Positions 28,631 through 35,979 of a stretch of DNA of 64,000 nt are shown here, in pieces. A model generated the notes under the pieces. It made no database searches. It had not been told where the DNA came from and saw only the letters and a list, made by a program, of their open reading frames with translations. Origin of the DNA: Schleiferiaceae bacterium (GTDB lineage Bacteria; Bacteroidota; Bacteroidia; Flavobacteriales; Schleiferiaceae); assembly GCA_018402665.1 (NCBI GenBank), contig JAGYIN010000003.1:150543-214542 (forward strand), given 5' to 3'. Position 1 is the first letter of the stretch. Each line of letters opens with the position of its first letter. A program made the translations under genes and the position numbers.

Positions 28631-29842
28631 ATGAAGTTTGTACAAAACATATTCGACCAGACTAGACCGCTTGTTGAAAAAGATGGCAAAAGAAACATCT
28701 TCTACCCATTGCACAACGCAATTGAGACGATGGCATTTGTTCCAGATCACACCGCGCACTCCGGTGCACACGTGCGAGATGCTATAGATTTGAAACGCAC
28801 CATGGTAACTGTAATCTTCGCGATGGTACCGGCACTGCTTTTTGGAATGTGGAACATCGGCCGCTTGCACTTCGGTGCTTTCGGTGAAGAGAGCACGTTG
28901 ATCGATAACGTGATTTTCGGTGCCATGAAATTGTTGCCCCTAATCATCGTTACTTATGCAGCGGGCTTAGGTGTTGAAATCTATTTCTCTTGGAAACGCA
29001 ACCACCCTGTAAACGAAGGTTTCTTGGTATCGGGTTTGCTGATTCCTATGATCATGCCTGTAGATATCCCATTGTGGATGGTTGCAGTAAGTACCATTTT
29101 TGCCGTATTGATCGGTAAAGAAGTGTTTGGTGGAACGGGAATGAATCTATTGAACCCTGCTTTAACTGCACGCGCGTTCGCTTTCTTTGCGTATCCAACT
29201 TGGATGTCAGGAGATAAGGTATGGATCAATACCACTTCAGCCGATGGTGGCCAATTGGTTGACGGATATTCTGGTGCAACCGCATTAGGAGATCTCGCAA
29301 CGACCGTGGGGCAAGGTTTGGGAAATCCTTCTACAGAAACAGTCATGGCACAGTTTGGTCCGGAAGGCACCTACTCACTCATGAACGCTTTCCTAGGGCT
29401 TATTCCTGGATCAATCGGAGAGACTTCAGCGGCTTTAATTCTACTGGGAGGATTATTCCTCGTATTCAAAGGAGTGGGGTCTTGGCGCATTATGGTAAGT
29501 TTCTTCATCGGAGGTTTTGTAATGGCAGCAATATTTAATGCTTTCGCTGTAAATGAGTTCATGGGATTAAATCCTTTGCACCAGCTGATGTTGGGTGGAT
29601 TCATGTTCGGTATGGTCTTTATGGCTACTGATCCTGTAAGCGCTGCGCAAACTACAACCGGTAAGTTAATCTATGGATTCTTAGCAGGATTCTTCGGAAT
29701 CATGATTCGTGTTTTCAACCCTGCCTATCCAGAAGGTATCATGCTTGCCATTCTATTCATGAATGTAATGGCGCCTTTGATTGATCATTATGTAGTTGAA
29801 GCGAACGTAAAACGTCGCGCCAAACGTTTAGCTAACGCCTAA
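28631..29842 (+). CDS. nqrB: Na+-NQR subunit B
   Basis: 403 residues with about ten membrane helices. Carries riboflavin and a covalent FMN. The FMN attachment motif is visible as DGYSGAT, with Thr217 the expected acceptor, attached by ApbE. FGGTGMNLLNPALTARAF and DPVSAAQTTTGK are conserved. Confidence 0.97.
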   Translation: MKFVQNIFDQTRPLVEKDGKRNIFYPLHNAIETMAFVPDHTAHSGAHVRDAIDLKRTMVTVIFAMVPALLFGMWNIGRLHFGAFGEESTLIDNVIFGAMKLLPLIIVTYAAGLGVEIYFSWKRNHPVNEGFLVSGLLIPMIMPVDIPLWMVAVSTIFAVLIGKEVFGGTGMNLLNPALTARAFAFFAYPTWMSGDKVWINTTSADGGQLVDGYSGATALGDLATTVGQGLGNPSTETVMAQFGPEGTYSLMNAFLGLIPGSIGETSAALILLGGLFLVFKGVGSWRIMVSFFIGGFVMAAIFNAFAVNEFMGLNPLHQLMLGGFMFGMVFMATDPVSAAQTTTGKLIYGFLAGFFGIMIRVFNPAYPEGIMLAILFMNVMAPLIDHYVVEANVKRRAKRLANA

Positions 29843-29852
29843 TCCCTAAAAT

Positions 29853-30545
29853 ATGAACGTTAATAGCAATGCATATACGTACACTTTCGCTACTGTCATG
29901 GTAGTATTAGTAGCCGTATTATTAGCAGGTGCCTCTTTAGGGCTCAAATCAAAACAAGAAAACAACGTTAAACAGGAAAAAATGCAAAGCATTTTAGCTT
30001 CTGTAGGCGTTGAAGTCGATCGCAGCGAGGCAGAAGCCGCTTACGGCGAAGTAATCAAAGAAGTATTGACCATTAAAGGTGGTAAAGTAGTAAGCACGGA
30101 TCGTGAAACGGGATTCAATGTAGATATGGCAGGTGCCATCAAAGCAGAGAATATGAATCGCGAAGTGCCCTTGTACGTGGCAAATAAAGGCGGCGAAAAT
30201 TACTACATCATCCCATTACGCGGTAAAGGACTCTGGGGACCCGTTTGGGGCTTTGTGAGTTTGGAGTCCGATGGAAATACAGTTGTAGGCGCCAACTTTG
30301 GTCACAAGAGTGAAACACCAGGTTTGGGCGCAGAAATCACTACGCCAATGTTTACGGACCAGTTCCCGGGTAAAAAAATCTCTGAGGCAGGTTTGTTCCA
30401 GTCCATTTCGGTGGTGAAACAAGGTACCTCGTCAGGCGATTACATGGTGGATGGAATTTCTGGAGGTACGATCACATCTAATGGTGTGAACGATATGCTT
30501 GCAGATTGTCTAGCGCCTTATGCAGAATACTTCAAAAACATCTAA
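29853..30545 (+). CDS. nqrC: Na+-NQR subunit C
   Basis: 230 residues; one N-terminal membrane helix (TFATVMVVLVAVLLAGASLGL) and a periplasmic FMN-binding domain. Covalent FMN site: DGISGGTITSNGV, with Thr206 the likely acceptor. The usual motif is SGAT; here it is SGGT. GHKSETPGLGAEI is a conserved FMN-domain loop. Confidence 0.96.
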   Translation: MNVNSNAYTYTFATVMVVLVAVLLAGASLGLKSKQENNVKQEKMQSILASVGVEVDRSEAEAAYGEVIKEVLTIKGGKVVSTDRETGFNVDMAGAIKAENMNREVPLYVANKGGENYYIIPLRGKGLWGPVWGFVSLESDGNTVVGANFGHKSETPGLGAEITTPMFTDQFPGKKISEAGLFQSISVVKQGTSSGDYMVDGISGGTITSNGVNDMLADCLAPYAEYFKNI

Positions 30546-30548
30546 GCC

Positions 30549-31223
30549 ATGAGTACGGAAGTAAAAACTAAAGAGTCGTTGTTCTCGAAGAAGAATCAGC
30601 AACTATTAAAAGATCCTTTTAATGACAATAACCCTATTACCGTGCAGGTTTTGGGTATTTGTTCGGCTTTGGCTATTACGGTTAAACTGGAGCCGGCGAT
30701 CGTAATGTCACTCTCCGTGATGTTTGTACTAGCGGCGGGTAATGTGATCATCTCATTGATACGTAACCTGATCCCTAACCGAATTCGTATTATCGTTCAG
30801 TTGGTAGTAGTTGCCTCCTTGGTAATTCTCGTGGACCAATTTCTAAAAGCCTTTGCTTACGATGTGAGCAAGCAGCTGTCTGTCTTCGTTGGTTTGATTA
30901 TCACGAACTGTATCATCATGGGTCGTTTTGAAGCTTTTGCTCTTGGAAATGGACCGTGGAAGGCATTCCTCGATGGCATTGGAAACTCCATAGGTTATGG
31001 TGTGATTCTCATTGCCGTCGCATTTGTACGTGAGCTCTTGGGTTCGGGGCAGCTTTTAGGAGCACAAATCATTCCATTGAGCTGGTACATCGACATGGAC
31101 AAGGGAACAGGATTCTACGCCAACAATGGATTCTTTTTATTCCCTCCAATGGCATTGATTGTTGTAGGAATGATCATCTGGGCGCAACGTGCCAAGAACA
31201 CTAAACTCATCGAAGAAAACTAA
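30549..31223 (+). CDS. nqrD: Na+-NQR subunit D
   Basis: 224 residues, six predicted membrane helices. With NqrE it coordinates the intramembrane iron-sulfur centre; the Cys in VLGICSALAIT and in LIITNCIIMGR are the expected ligands. Three bases after nqrC. Confidence 0.97.
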   Translation: MSTEVKTKESLFSKKNQQLLKDPFNDNNPITVQVLGICSALAITVKLEPAIVMSLSVMFVLAAGNVIISLIRNLIPNRIRIIVQLVVVASLVILVDQFLKAFAYDVSKQLSVFVGLIITNCIIMGRFEAFALGNGPWKAFLDGIGNSIGYGVILIAVAFVRELLGSGQLLGAQIIPLSWYIDMDKGTGFYANNGFFLFPPMALIVVGMIIWAQRAKNTKLIEEN

Positions 31224-31229
31224 ACCGAC

Positions 31230-31853
31230 ATGGGACAAGAACTAATTAATCTATTCGTCAAATCGATTTTTATCGAGAACATGATTTTCGCCTATTTCTT
31301 AGGTATGTGTTCGTATTTGGCGGTTTCTAAAACGGTAAAGACCGCTGTAGGTCTCGGTATCGCTGTAACTTTTGTACTGGTCATCACTTTACCGGTAAAC
31401 TGGTTGTTAGAGAACTATGTATTGCAACCTGGTGCCTTGAGCAAATGGTTGGGTGCAGGATTTGAAGAAGTTGACCTAAGCTTCCTTTCATTCATTATGT
31501 TTATTGCAGTAATTGCCTCTATGGTTCAATTGATTGAGATGATCGTTGAGAAATTTGCACCAGCACTCTACAGTGCCTTGGGTATTTTCTTGCCACTTAT
31601 TGCAGTGAATTGTTCTATTCTGGGTGGTTCACTCTTTATGCAAGAACGCGCATTCGGAACCATAGCAGAAGCTACGGTTTACGGCCTTGGTTCAGGGGTG
31701 GGTTGGTTCCTTGCTATTGTTGCTATTGCTGCAATCCGCGAAAAAATCCGCTATTCGAATGTTCCAGCTCCTTTGCGTGGTCTTGGGATCACCTTCATCA
31801 TCACTGGATTGATGGGGATTGCATTTATGAGCTTCATGGGTATTAAATTATAA
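31230..31853 (+). CDS. nqrE: Na+-NQR subunit E
   Basis: 207 residues, six membrane helices, paralogue of NqrD with inverted topology. Fe ligand Cys in [12 protein letters not shown] and in [13 protein letters not shown]. The sequence [17 protein letters not shown] is family-typical. Confidence 0.97.
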   Translation: MGQELINLFVKSIFIENMIFAYFLGMCSYLAVSKTVKTAVGLGIAVTFVLVITLPVNWLLENYVLQPGALSKWLGAGFEEVDLSFLSFIMFIAVIASMVQLIEMIVEKFAPALYSALGIFLPLIAVNCSILGGSLFMQERAFGTIAEATVYGLGSGVGWFLAIVAIAAIREKIRYSNVPAPLRGLGITFIITGLMGIAFMSFMGIKL

Positions 31854-31865
31854 TTATAGGCAGCT

Positions 31866-33167
31866 ATGTTTTTATCTAGCACAGTAATTTTTTCATCGGT
31901 AGTCGTTTTCGTAGTAGTGATCCTTTTGCTGGTAACTATTCTATTGCAAGCGAAAGCTCGTTTATCACCAAGCGGTCCGGTTAAATTGAATATTAACGGT
32001 GATGATGTTGAGGTAGAATCAGGAACAACCCTGCTCACTACTTTGAGCAGCCAAAAAATCTTCTTACCCTCCGCATGTGGTGGCGGTGGTACTTGCGGTA
32101 TGTGTAAGTGTCAAGTTACCGAAGGTGGTGGCGAGATTCTGCCAACTGAAACCGGATTCTTCAACCGTAAAGAGATTGCGGATAACTGGCGTTTAGGATG
32201 TCAGATCAAAGTGAAGAACGACATGACGGTGAAAGTTCCGGAAGAAATTTTTGGAATCAAGAAATGGGAATGTGAGGTAGTAAGTAACTACAACGTAGCC
32301 TCTTTTATTAAGGAATTTGTAGTCCGTTTACCAGAAGGTGAGAACCTTGATTTTGAAGCGGGTGGTTATATTCAGGTCGACGTACCTGCAACTACTGTAG
32401 ATTTTAAAAATATAGATATCACTTCGCACCCTAAATTAGGTAAGGCGCCGGATGAGTTCAAAGAAGAGTGGGATAAATTCAAGCTTTGGGATCTTAAAAT
32501 GGTCAATCCAGAGCCGTTATTCCGAGCGTATTCTATGGCCAACCACCCTGCAGAAGGGAATATCGTGATGTTGAACATTCGTATCGCCACCCCTCCGTTT
32601 GATCGTAAGAAAGGCGGCTGGATGGACGTCAACCCAGGGGTTTGTTCGTCTTACGTGTTTGATCAAAAACCAGGTGATAAGGTGACCATTTCAGGTCCTT
32701 ATGGAGAATTCTTCATTAAGGAGACTGAGGCGGAAATGCTTTACATCGGTGGTGGTGCGGGTATGGCTCCGATGCGTTCGCATTTGTTCCACTTATTCCA
32801 CACCTTGAAGACGGGCCGTAAAGTCAGTTACTGGTACGGCGGTCGTTCGAAGCGTGAGTTGTTCTATCTGGAGGATTTCCGTCAGATTGAGGAGCAATTC
32901 CCAAATTTCAAATTCCACATTGTATTGTCTGAACCACTACCGGAAGATCACTGGAGTCCTAAAGACAGTATGGAAGCAGATGGCGATGGTTTCGTAGGCT
33001 TCGTTCACCAAGCGGTGATTGATAACTATTTGAACCACCACGATGCGCCAGAAGATATAGAATTCTATTTCTGTGGTCCACCGCTTATGAATGCTGCGGT
33101 ACTGAAGATGGTAGACGACTTTGGTGTACCGCCAGAGAACGTCAGCTTCGATGATTTCGGTGGATAA
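31866..33167 (+). CDS. nqrF: Na+-NQR subunit F (NADH entry)
   Basis: 433 residues. N-terminal membrane helix, then a [2Fe-2S] ferredoxin domain ([14 protein letters not shown], later LGCQIKV), then a ferredoxin-reductase-like module binding FAD ([10 protein letters not shown]) and NADH ([25 protein letters not shown]). Accepts electrons from NADH and passes them through FAD and 2Fe-2S into the membrane. Last nqr gene before a terminator. Confidence 0.97.
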   Translation: MFLSSTVIFSSVVVFVVVILLLVTILLQAKARLSPSGPVKLNINGDDVEVESGTTLLTTLSSQKIFLPSACGGGGTCGMCKCQVTEGGGEILPTETGFFNRKEIADNWRLGCQIKVKNDMTVKVPEEIFGIKKWECEVVSNYNVASFIKEFVVRLPEGENLDFEAGGYIQVDVPATTVDFKNIDITSHPKLGKAPDEFKEEWDKFKLWDLKMVNPEPLFRAYSMANHPAEGNIVMLNIRIATPPFDRKKGGWMDVNPGVCSSYVFDQKPGDKVTISGPYGEFFIKETEAEMLYIGGGAGMAPMRSHLFHLFHTLKTGRKVSYWYGGRSKRELFYLEDFRQIEEQFPNFKFHIVLSEPLPEDHWSPKDSMEADGDGFVGFVHQAVIDNYLNHHDAPEDIEFYFCGPPLMNAAVLKMVDDFGVPPENVSFDDFGG

Positions 33168-33187
33168 TCGAAAAAAATGATAACTAA

Positions 33188-33216
33188 AGCCGCTCCCTAA
33201 GGAGCGGCTTTTTATT
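33188..33216 (+). terminator. terminator after nqrF
   Basis: Nine-base stem AGCCGCTCC/GGAGCGGCT with a four-base loop, then TTTTATTTT. It separates nqrA-F from apbE, which may be read through or have its own promoter. Confidence 0.85.
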
Positions 33217-33224
33217 TTCACGTT

Positions 33225-34226
33225 ATGAAGAACTATATAGCGCTATTCGCACTCGCGGTGTTGGTTTCGTGTTCGAACCGTCCCGAATTGGTGCAAATGA
33301 CCAACCAGGGCCCCGCTCAAGGGTCCACCTTTAGTATCAGCTATCTGGTGCCGGAAGGTGTGGATTACCGTACTGCGATCGACTCTATCCTGCTATCTAT
33401 GGACCAGCAAATGAGCTTATGGGTTGATCAAAGTGAGATTTCTGCGCTAAATAATGGTGATTCGATTTTTCTCAGTTCGGATTTTCATGATGTTATTTTA
33501 AAATCATTGATGCTTAGTGAACTGACCGATGGTGCATTCGATATATCCATAGCACCTTTGATTCAAGCGTGGGGTTTTTCTGGCGGCTCGCGAAAGGACA
33601 CCATCAATGTAGATAGCTTACTGAATTTCGTTGGTTACAAAGGAATGGTTGCCCAACGGCCGGGCAAACGATTGGAAAAGTATGCCTTACCGAAAGGCTA
33701 CGCGATTGATGTAAACGCGATTGCCCAGGGATATACGGTCGATATTGTAGCGGGCCTTTTGGAAGGCGAAGGCGTGGCGAATTATATGGTCGAAATAGGC
33801 GGCGAGGTCCGTTGTAAAGGAATCAATGCAAGAGGGCGGAAATGGCGTATCGGCATTGAAGAACCCACAGAAGAGCGGGTTGCCGGCCAGTTTCAAACGA
33901 TAGTGGAGTTGGACAGCATGTCCTTAGCGACAAGTGGAAATTATCGAAAATATTGGGAAGATGAAACAGGGCAGAAGGTCGTTCACAGTATAGACCCAGA
34001 AACGGGGCGACCTGTGATCAGTAATCTTTTGAGCGCCAGCATTATTGCTCCAAATGCGACGACGGCAGATGCCTTGGCCACGGCTTGTATGATCAAAGGC
34101 ATTGGTGGCGCCACGCACATGCTGGAACGCTTTCCTGATGTAGAAGGCTACTTTATTGTAGGTAATAAATTTGGGGAGATTGAAGTTGTAGAGACTTCAG
34201 GGTGGAAGCAGTATACGATTAACTAG
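33225..34226 (+). CDS. apbE: FAD:protein FMN transferase lipoprotein
   Basis: 333 residues. Lipobox LAVLVSC near residue 16 anchors it in the envelope. ApbE transfers FMN from FAD to Thr in NqrB and NqrC, so its place right after nqrF fits. Motifs: GSTFSISYLVPE, DGAFDISIAPLIQAWGF, YAIDVNAIAQGYTVD, MVEIGGEVRCKG, LATSGNYRKYW and HSIDPETGRPV. Full length. Confidence 0.96.
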   Translation: MKNYIALFALAVLVSCSNRPELVQMTNQGPAQGSTFSISYLVPEGVDYRTAIDSILLSMDQQMSLWVDQSEISALNNGDSIFLSSDFHDVILKSLMLSELTDGAFDISIAPLIQAWGFSGGSRKDTINVDSLLNFVGYKGMVAQRPGKRLEKYALPKGYAIDVNAIAQGYTVDIVAGLLEGEGVANYMVEIGGEVRCKGINARGRKWRIGIEEPTEERVAGQFQTIVELDSMSLATSGNYRKYWEDETGQKVVHSIDPETGRPVISNLLSASIIAPNATTADALATACMIKGIGGATHMLERFPDVEGYFIVGNKFGEIEVVETSGWKQYTIN

Positions 34227-34428
34227 CCTGTTCGAGCTTCGTTTCACACTGGTTAGGGTCCTTGCCGCAGTAGGAACACGTTTCACCGTCTTTGTTTAAA
34301 AACGGGCTCTGAGAGGCACATGTGCCCGCAAATTCTCCGTCCTTTTTTGCCCAAATTTTAATAGCGATTCCTGCGAATCCTAATCCTAAAAGCACAACGG
34401 TAATTCCGATAAGTTTCAATGCAACCAT
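34219..34428 (-). CDS. small four-Cys membrane protein, NqrM-like candidate
   Basis: 69 residues. One N-terminal membrane helix (LIGITVVLLGLGFAGIAIKIW), then a short soluble tail with Cys37, Cys51, Cys54 and Cys61 (TCASQ, TCSYCGKD, QCE). It ends convergently with apbE, overlapping by about eight bases. In gammaproteobacteria nqrM, a small helix-plus-Cys protein that helps insert the iron centre into NQR, lies next to apbE. I infer the same role; sequence identity to NqrM itself is low by eye. The ATG at 34428 is chosen because a -7 box lies at 34452-34459. Confidence 0.75.
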   Translation of the reverse strand: MVALKLIGITVVLLGLGFAGIAIKIWAKKDGEFAGTCASQSPFLNKDGETCSYCGKDPNQCETKLEQAS

Positions 34429-34451
34429 GGTGAGGGTGTTTTTTCGTGGGT

Positions 34452-34459
34452 CAAAGGTA
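34452..34459 (-). promoter_or_regulatory. -7 box for the small four-Cys protein gene
   Basis: TACCTTTG on the minus strand, 23 bases before the ATG at 34428. It rules out longer upstream starts. Confidence 0.6.
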
Positions 34460-34540
34460 CAACGGAGTATTGAATTATTAAGGCATACAATCGCGAATGG
34501 AATTCCCCCAGCGAAGCTGTGGTAACCGAAGGCTGTGATG

Positions 34541-34548
34541 TACATTTG
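34541..34548 (+). promoter_or_regulatory. -7 box of the mdh promoter
   Basis: TACATTTG, 31 bases before the mdh ATG. No clear TTG at -33. Confidence 0.55.
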
Positions 34549-34579
34549 TAAAACCATTTTAACTTAAAACCAGATACAT

Positions 34580-35512
34580 ATGAAAATTACTGTTGTAGGT
34601 GCCGGAAACGTAGGTGCTACAGTAGCAGAGAACTTGGTTCGCCGCGAATTGGCGGAGGAGATTGTACTGCTTGATATCAAGGAGGGATTTGCGGAAGGCA
34701 AGGCCATGGACATGAACCAAACTGCAACTTTGAATGGATTTGATTCAAAGGTTGTCGGTTCGACCAATGATTACAGTAAAACTGCCGGTTCTGCCGTAGC
34801 AGTGATTACTTCTGGTATTCCTCGCAAGCCCGGTATGACTCGTGAAGAGTTGATCGGTACGAATGCGAAGATCGTTCAAATGGTGACTGAGAATTTAATC
34901 AAGCACAGCCCTGAAATCATCATTGTGGTCATTTCTAACCCAATGGATACCATGACGTATTTGACGTCAAAAACTTCGGGATTACCGAAGAACCGTATCA
35001 TAGGTATGGGAGGTATTTTGGATTCAGCACGCTTTAAATACCGTTTATCGGAGCAATTGGGATGTTCTCCAAACGACCTGCAAGCGCAAGTTATAGGAGG
35101 TCACGGCGATACTACTATGATTCCTTTAATCAACCACGCGACCTACAACAGCATGCCAGTAACACAGTTCCTTACGCAGGAGCAGCAAGAGCATGTTGTT
35201 AAAGAAACTATGGTTGGTGGTGCTACTTTAACGAAGCTTATCGGAACTTCAGCGTGGTATGCTCCAGGTGCTGCAGGTGCAGAGCTAGTGGAGTCGATTG
35301 TACGCAACCAAAAGAAAATGTTCCCTTGTTCAGTTTTACTTAACGGTGAATATGGACAGGACGACATTTGTATCGGTGTCCCTGTGATCATCGGTAAAAA
35401 CGGATGGGAGAATGTAGTTGAGTTCGATTTGAGCGCTGATGAGAAGGATAAGTTCGAAGCTTCTGCTGCTGCTGTTCGTAAAATGAACGCTGCGCTAGAC
35501 GAGAATCTATAA
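34580..35512 (+). CDS. mdh: malate dehydrogenase
   Basis: 310 residues; LDH-like (bacterial type 3) MDH of the TCA cycle. NAD-binding GAGNVGATVAENL at residues 7-19, with an acidic DI following strand 2 (LLDIKEG) favouring NAD+. Arg81-type malate specificity loop ITSGIPRKPGMTREEL, active-site His in VIGGHGDTTMIPL. Own promoter and terminator. Confidence 0.97.
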   Translation: MKITVVGAGNVGATVAENLVRRELAEEIVLLDIKEGFAEGKAMDMNQTATLNGFDSKVVGSTNDYSKTAGSAVAVITSGIPRKPGMTREELIGTNAKIVQMVTENLIKHSPEIIIVVISNPMDTMTYLTSKTSGLPKNRIIGMGGILDSARFKYRLSEQLGCSPNDLQAQVIGGHGDTTMIPLINHATYNSMPVTQFLTQEQQEHVVKETMVGGATLTKLIGTSAWYAPGAAGAELVESIVRNQKKMFPCSVLLNGEYGQDDICIGVPVIIGKNGWENVVEFDLSADEKDKFEASAAAVRKMNAALDENL

Positions 35513-35550
35513 GTCCAGCGCTGAAAATAGTCCCCGTAGGGGCAAAATAA

Positions 35551-35584
35551 AACTCCCGAGCGCGCAGCGCTCGGGAGTTTTTTA
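35551..35584. terminator. strong terminator between mdh and the DCC-family gene
   Basis: Twelve-base perfect stem ACTCCCGAGCGC/GCGCTCGGGAGT with a three-base loop; T-run on the right and an A-rich left flank, so probably works in both directions. Confidence 0.92.
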
Positions 35585-35601
35585 TGCGTTTTTTTTGGGA
35601 C

Positions 35602-35979
35602 TTACTTAAGCATTCTTACGCCGTCGCTGGAGACGAATGTGCAATAGCCTTTGCCAAAAAATCGATAGCGTGTCTTGGCAATGATTCTGTAAATAATATC
35701 AAGCAAGAAGGTAGGTACGAGATGAAACACTTTGGTCCAACGGTAACCGGGTAGCATTTCTAGGATCAGCAATACGGCTTTGGAACGAATGTAGAATTGG
35801 TCGTCTAAAAATAAAACGACAGAATCTTCACTCTTTAAATGTTCAGGTAGATGTTCTTTTGCCCATTGGCTTGTTAACGAGGCGAAAGCGAATGTGTCAT
35901 AGAAATCTCTACAGTGAATCCAGTCGACACTCTTGTTGCACAACGTACAAGGGCCGTCAAATAAAACTACCGCATGCAT
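35602..35979 (-). CDS. DCC-family thiol-disulfide oxidoreductase-like protein (DUF393)
   Basis: 125 residues. The family's name-giving motif is at the N-terminus: FDGPCTLCNKSVDW (DxxCxxC). ALLILEMLPGYRWTKVFHLVP and the C-terminal YRIIAKTRYRFFG are also typical. A redox role is presumed from the CxxC but the family's function is not established. The ATG shares a base with the stop of the upstream T9SS cargo gene (TAATG). Confidence 0.92.
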   Translation of the reverse strand: MHAVVLFDGPCTLCNKSVDWIHCRDFYDTFAFASLTSQWAKEHLPEHLKSEDSVVLFLDDQFYIRSKAVLLILEMLPGYRWTKVFHLVPTFLLDIIYRIIAKTRYRFFGKGYCTFVSSDGVRMLK

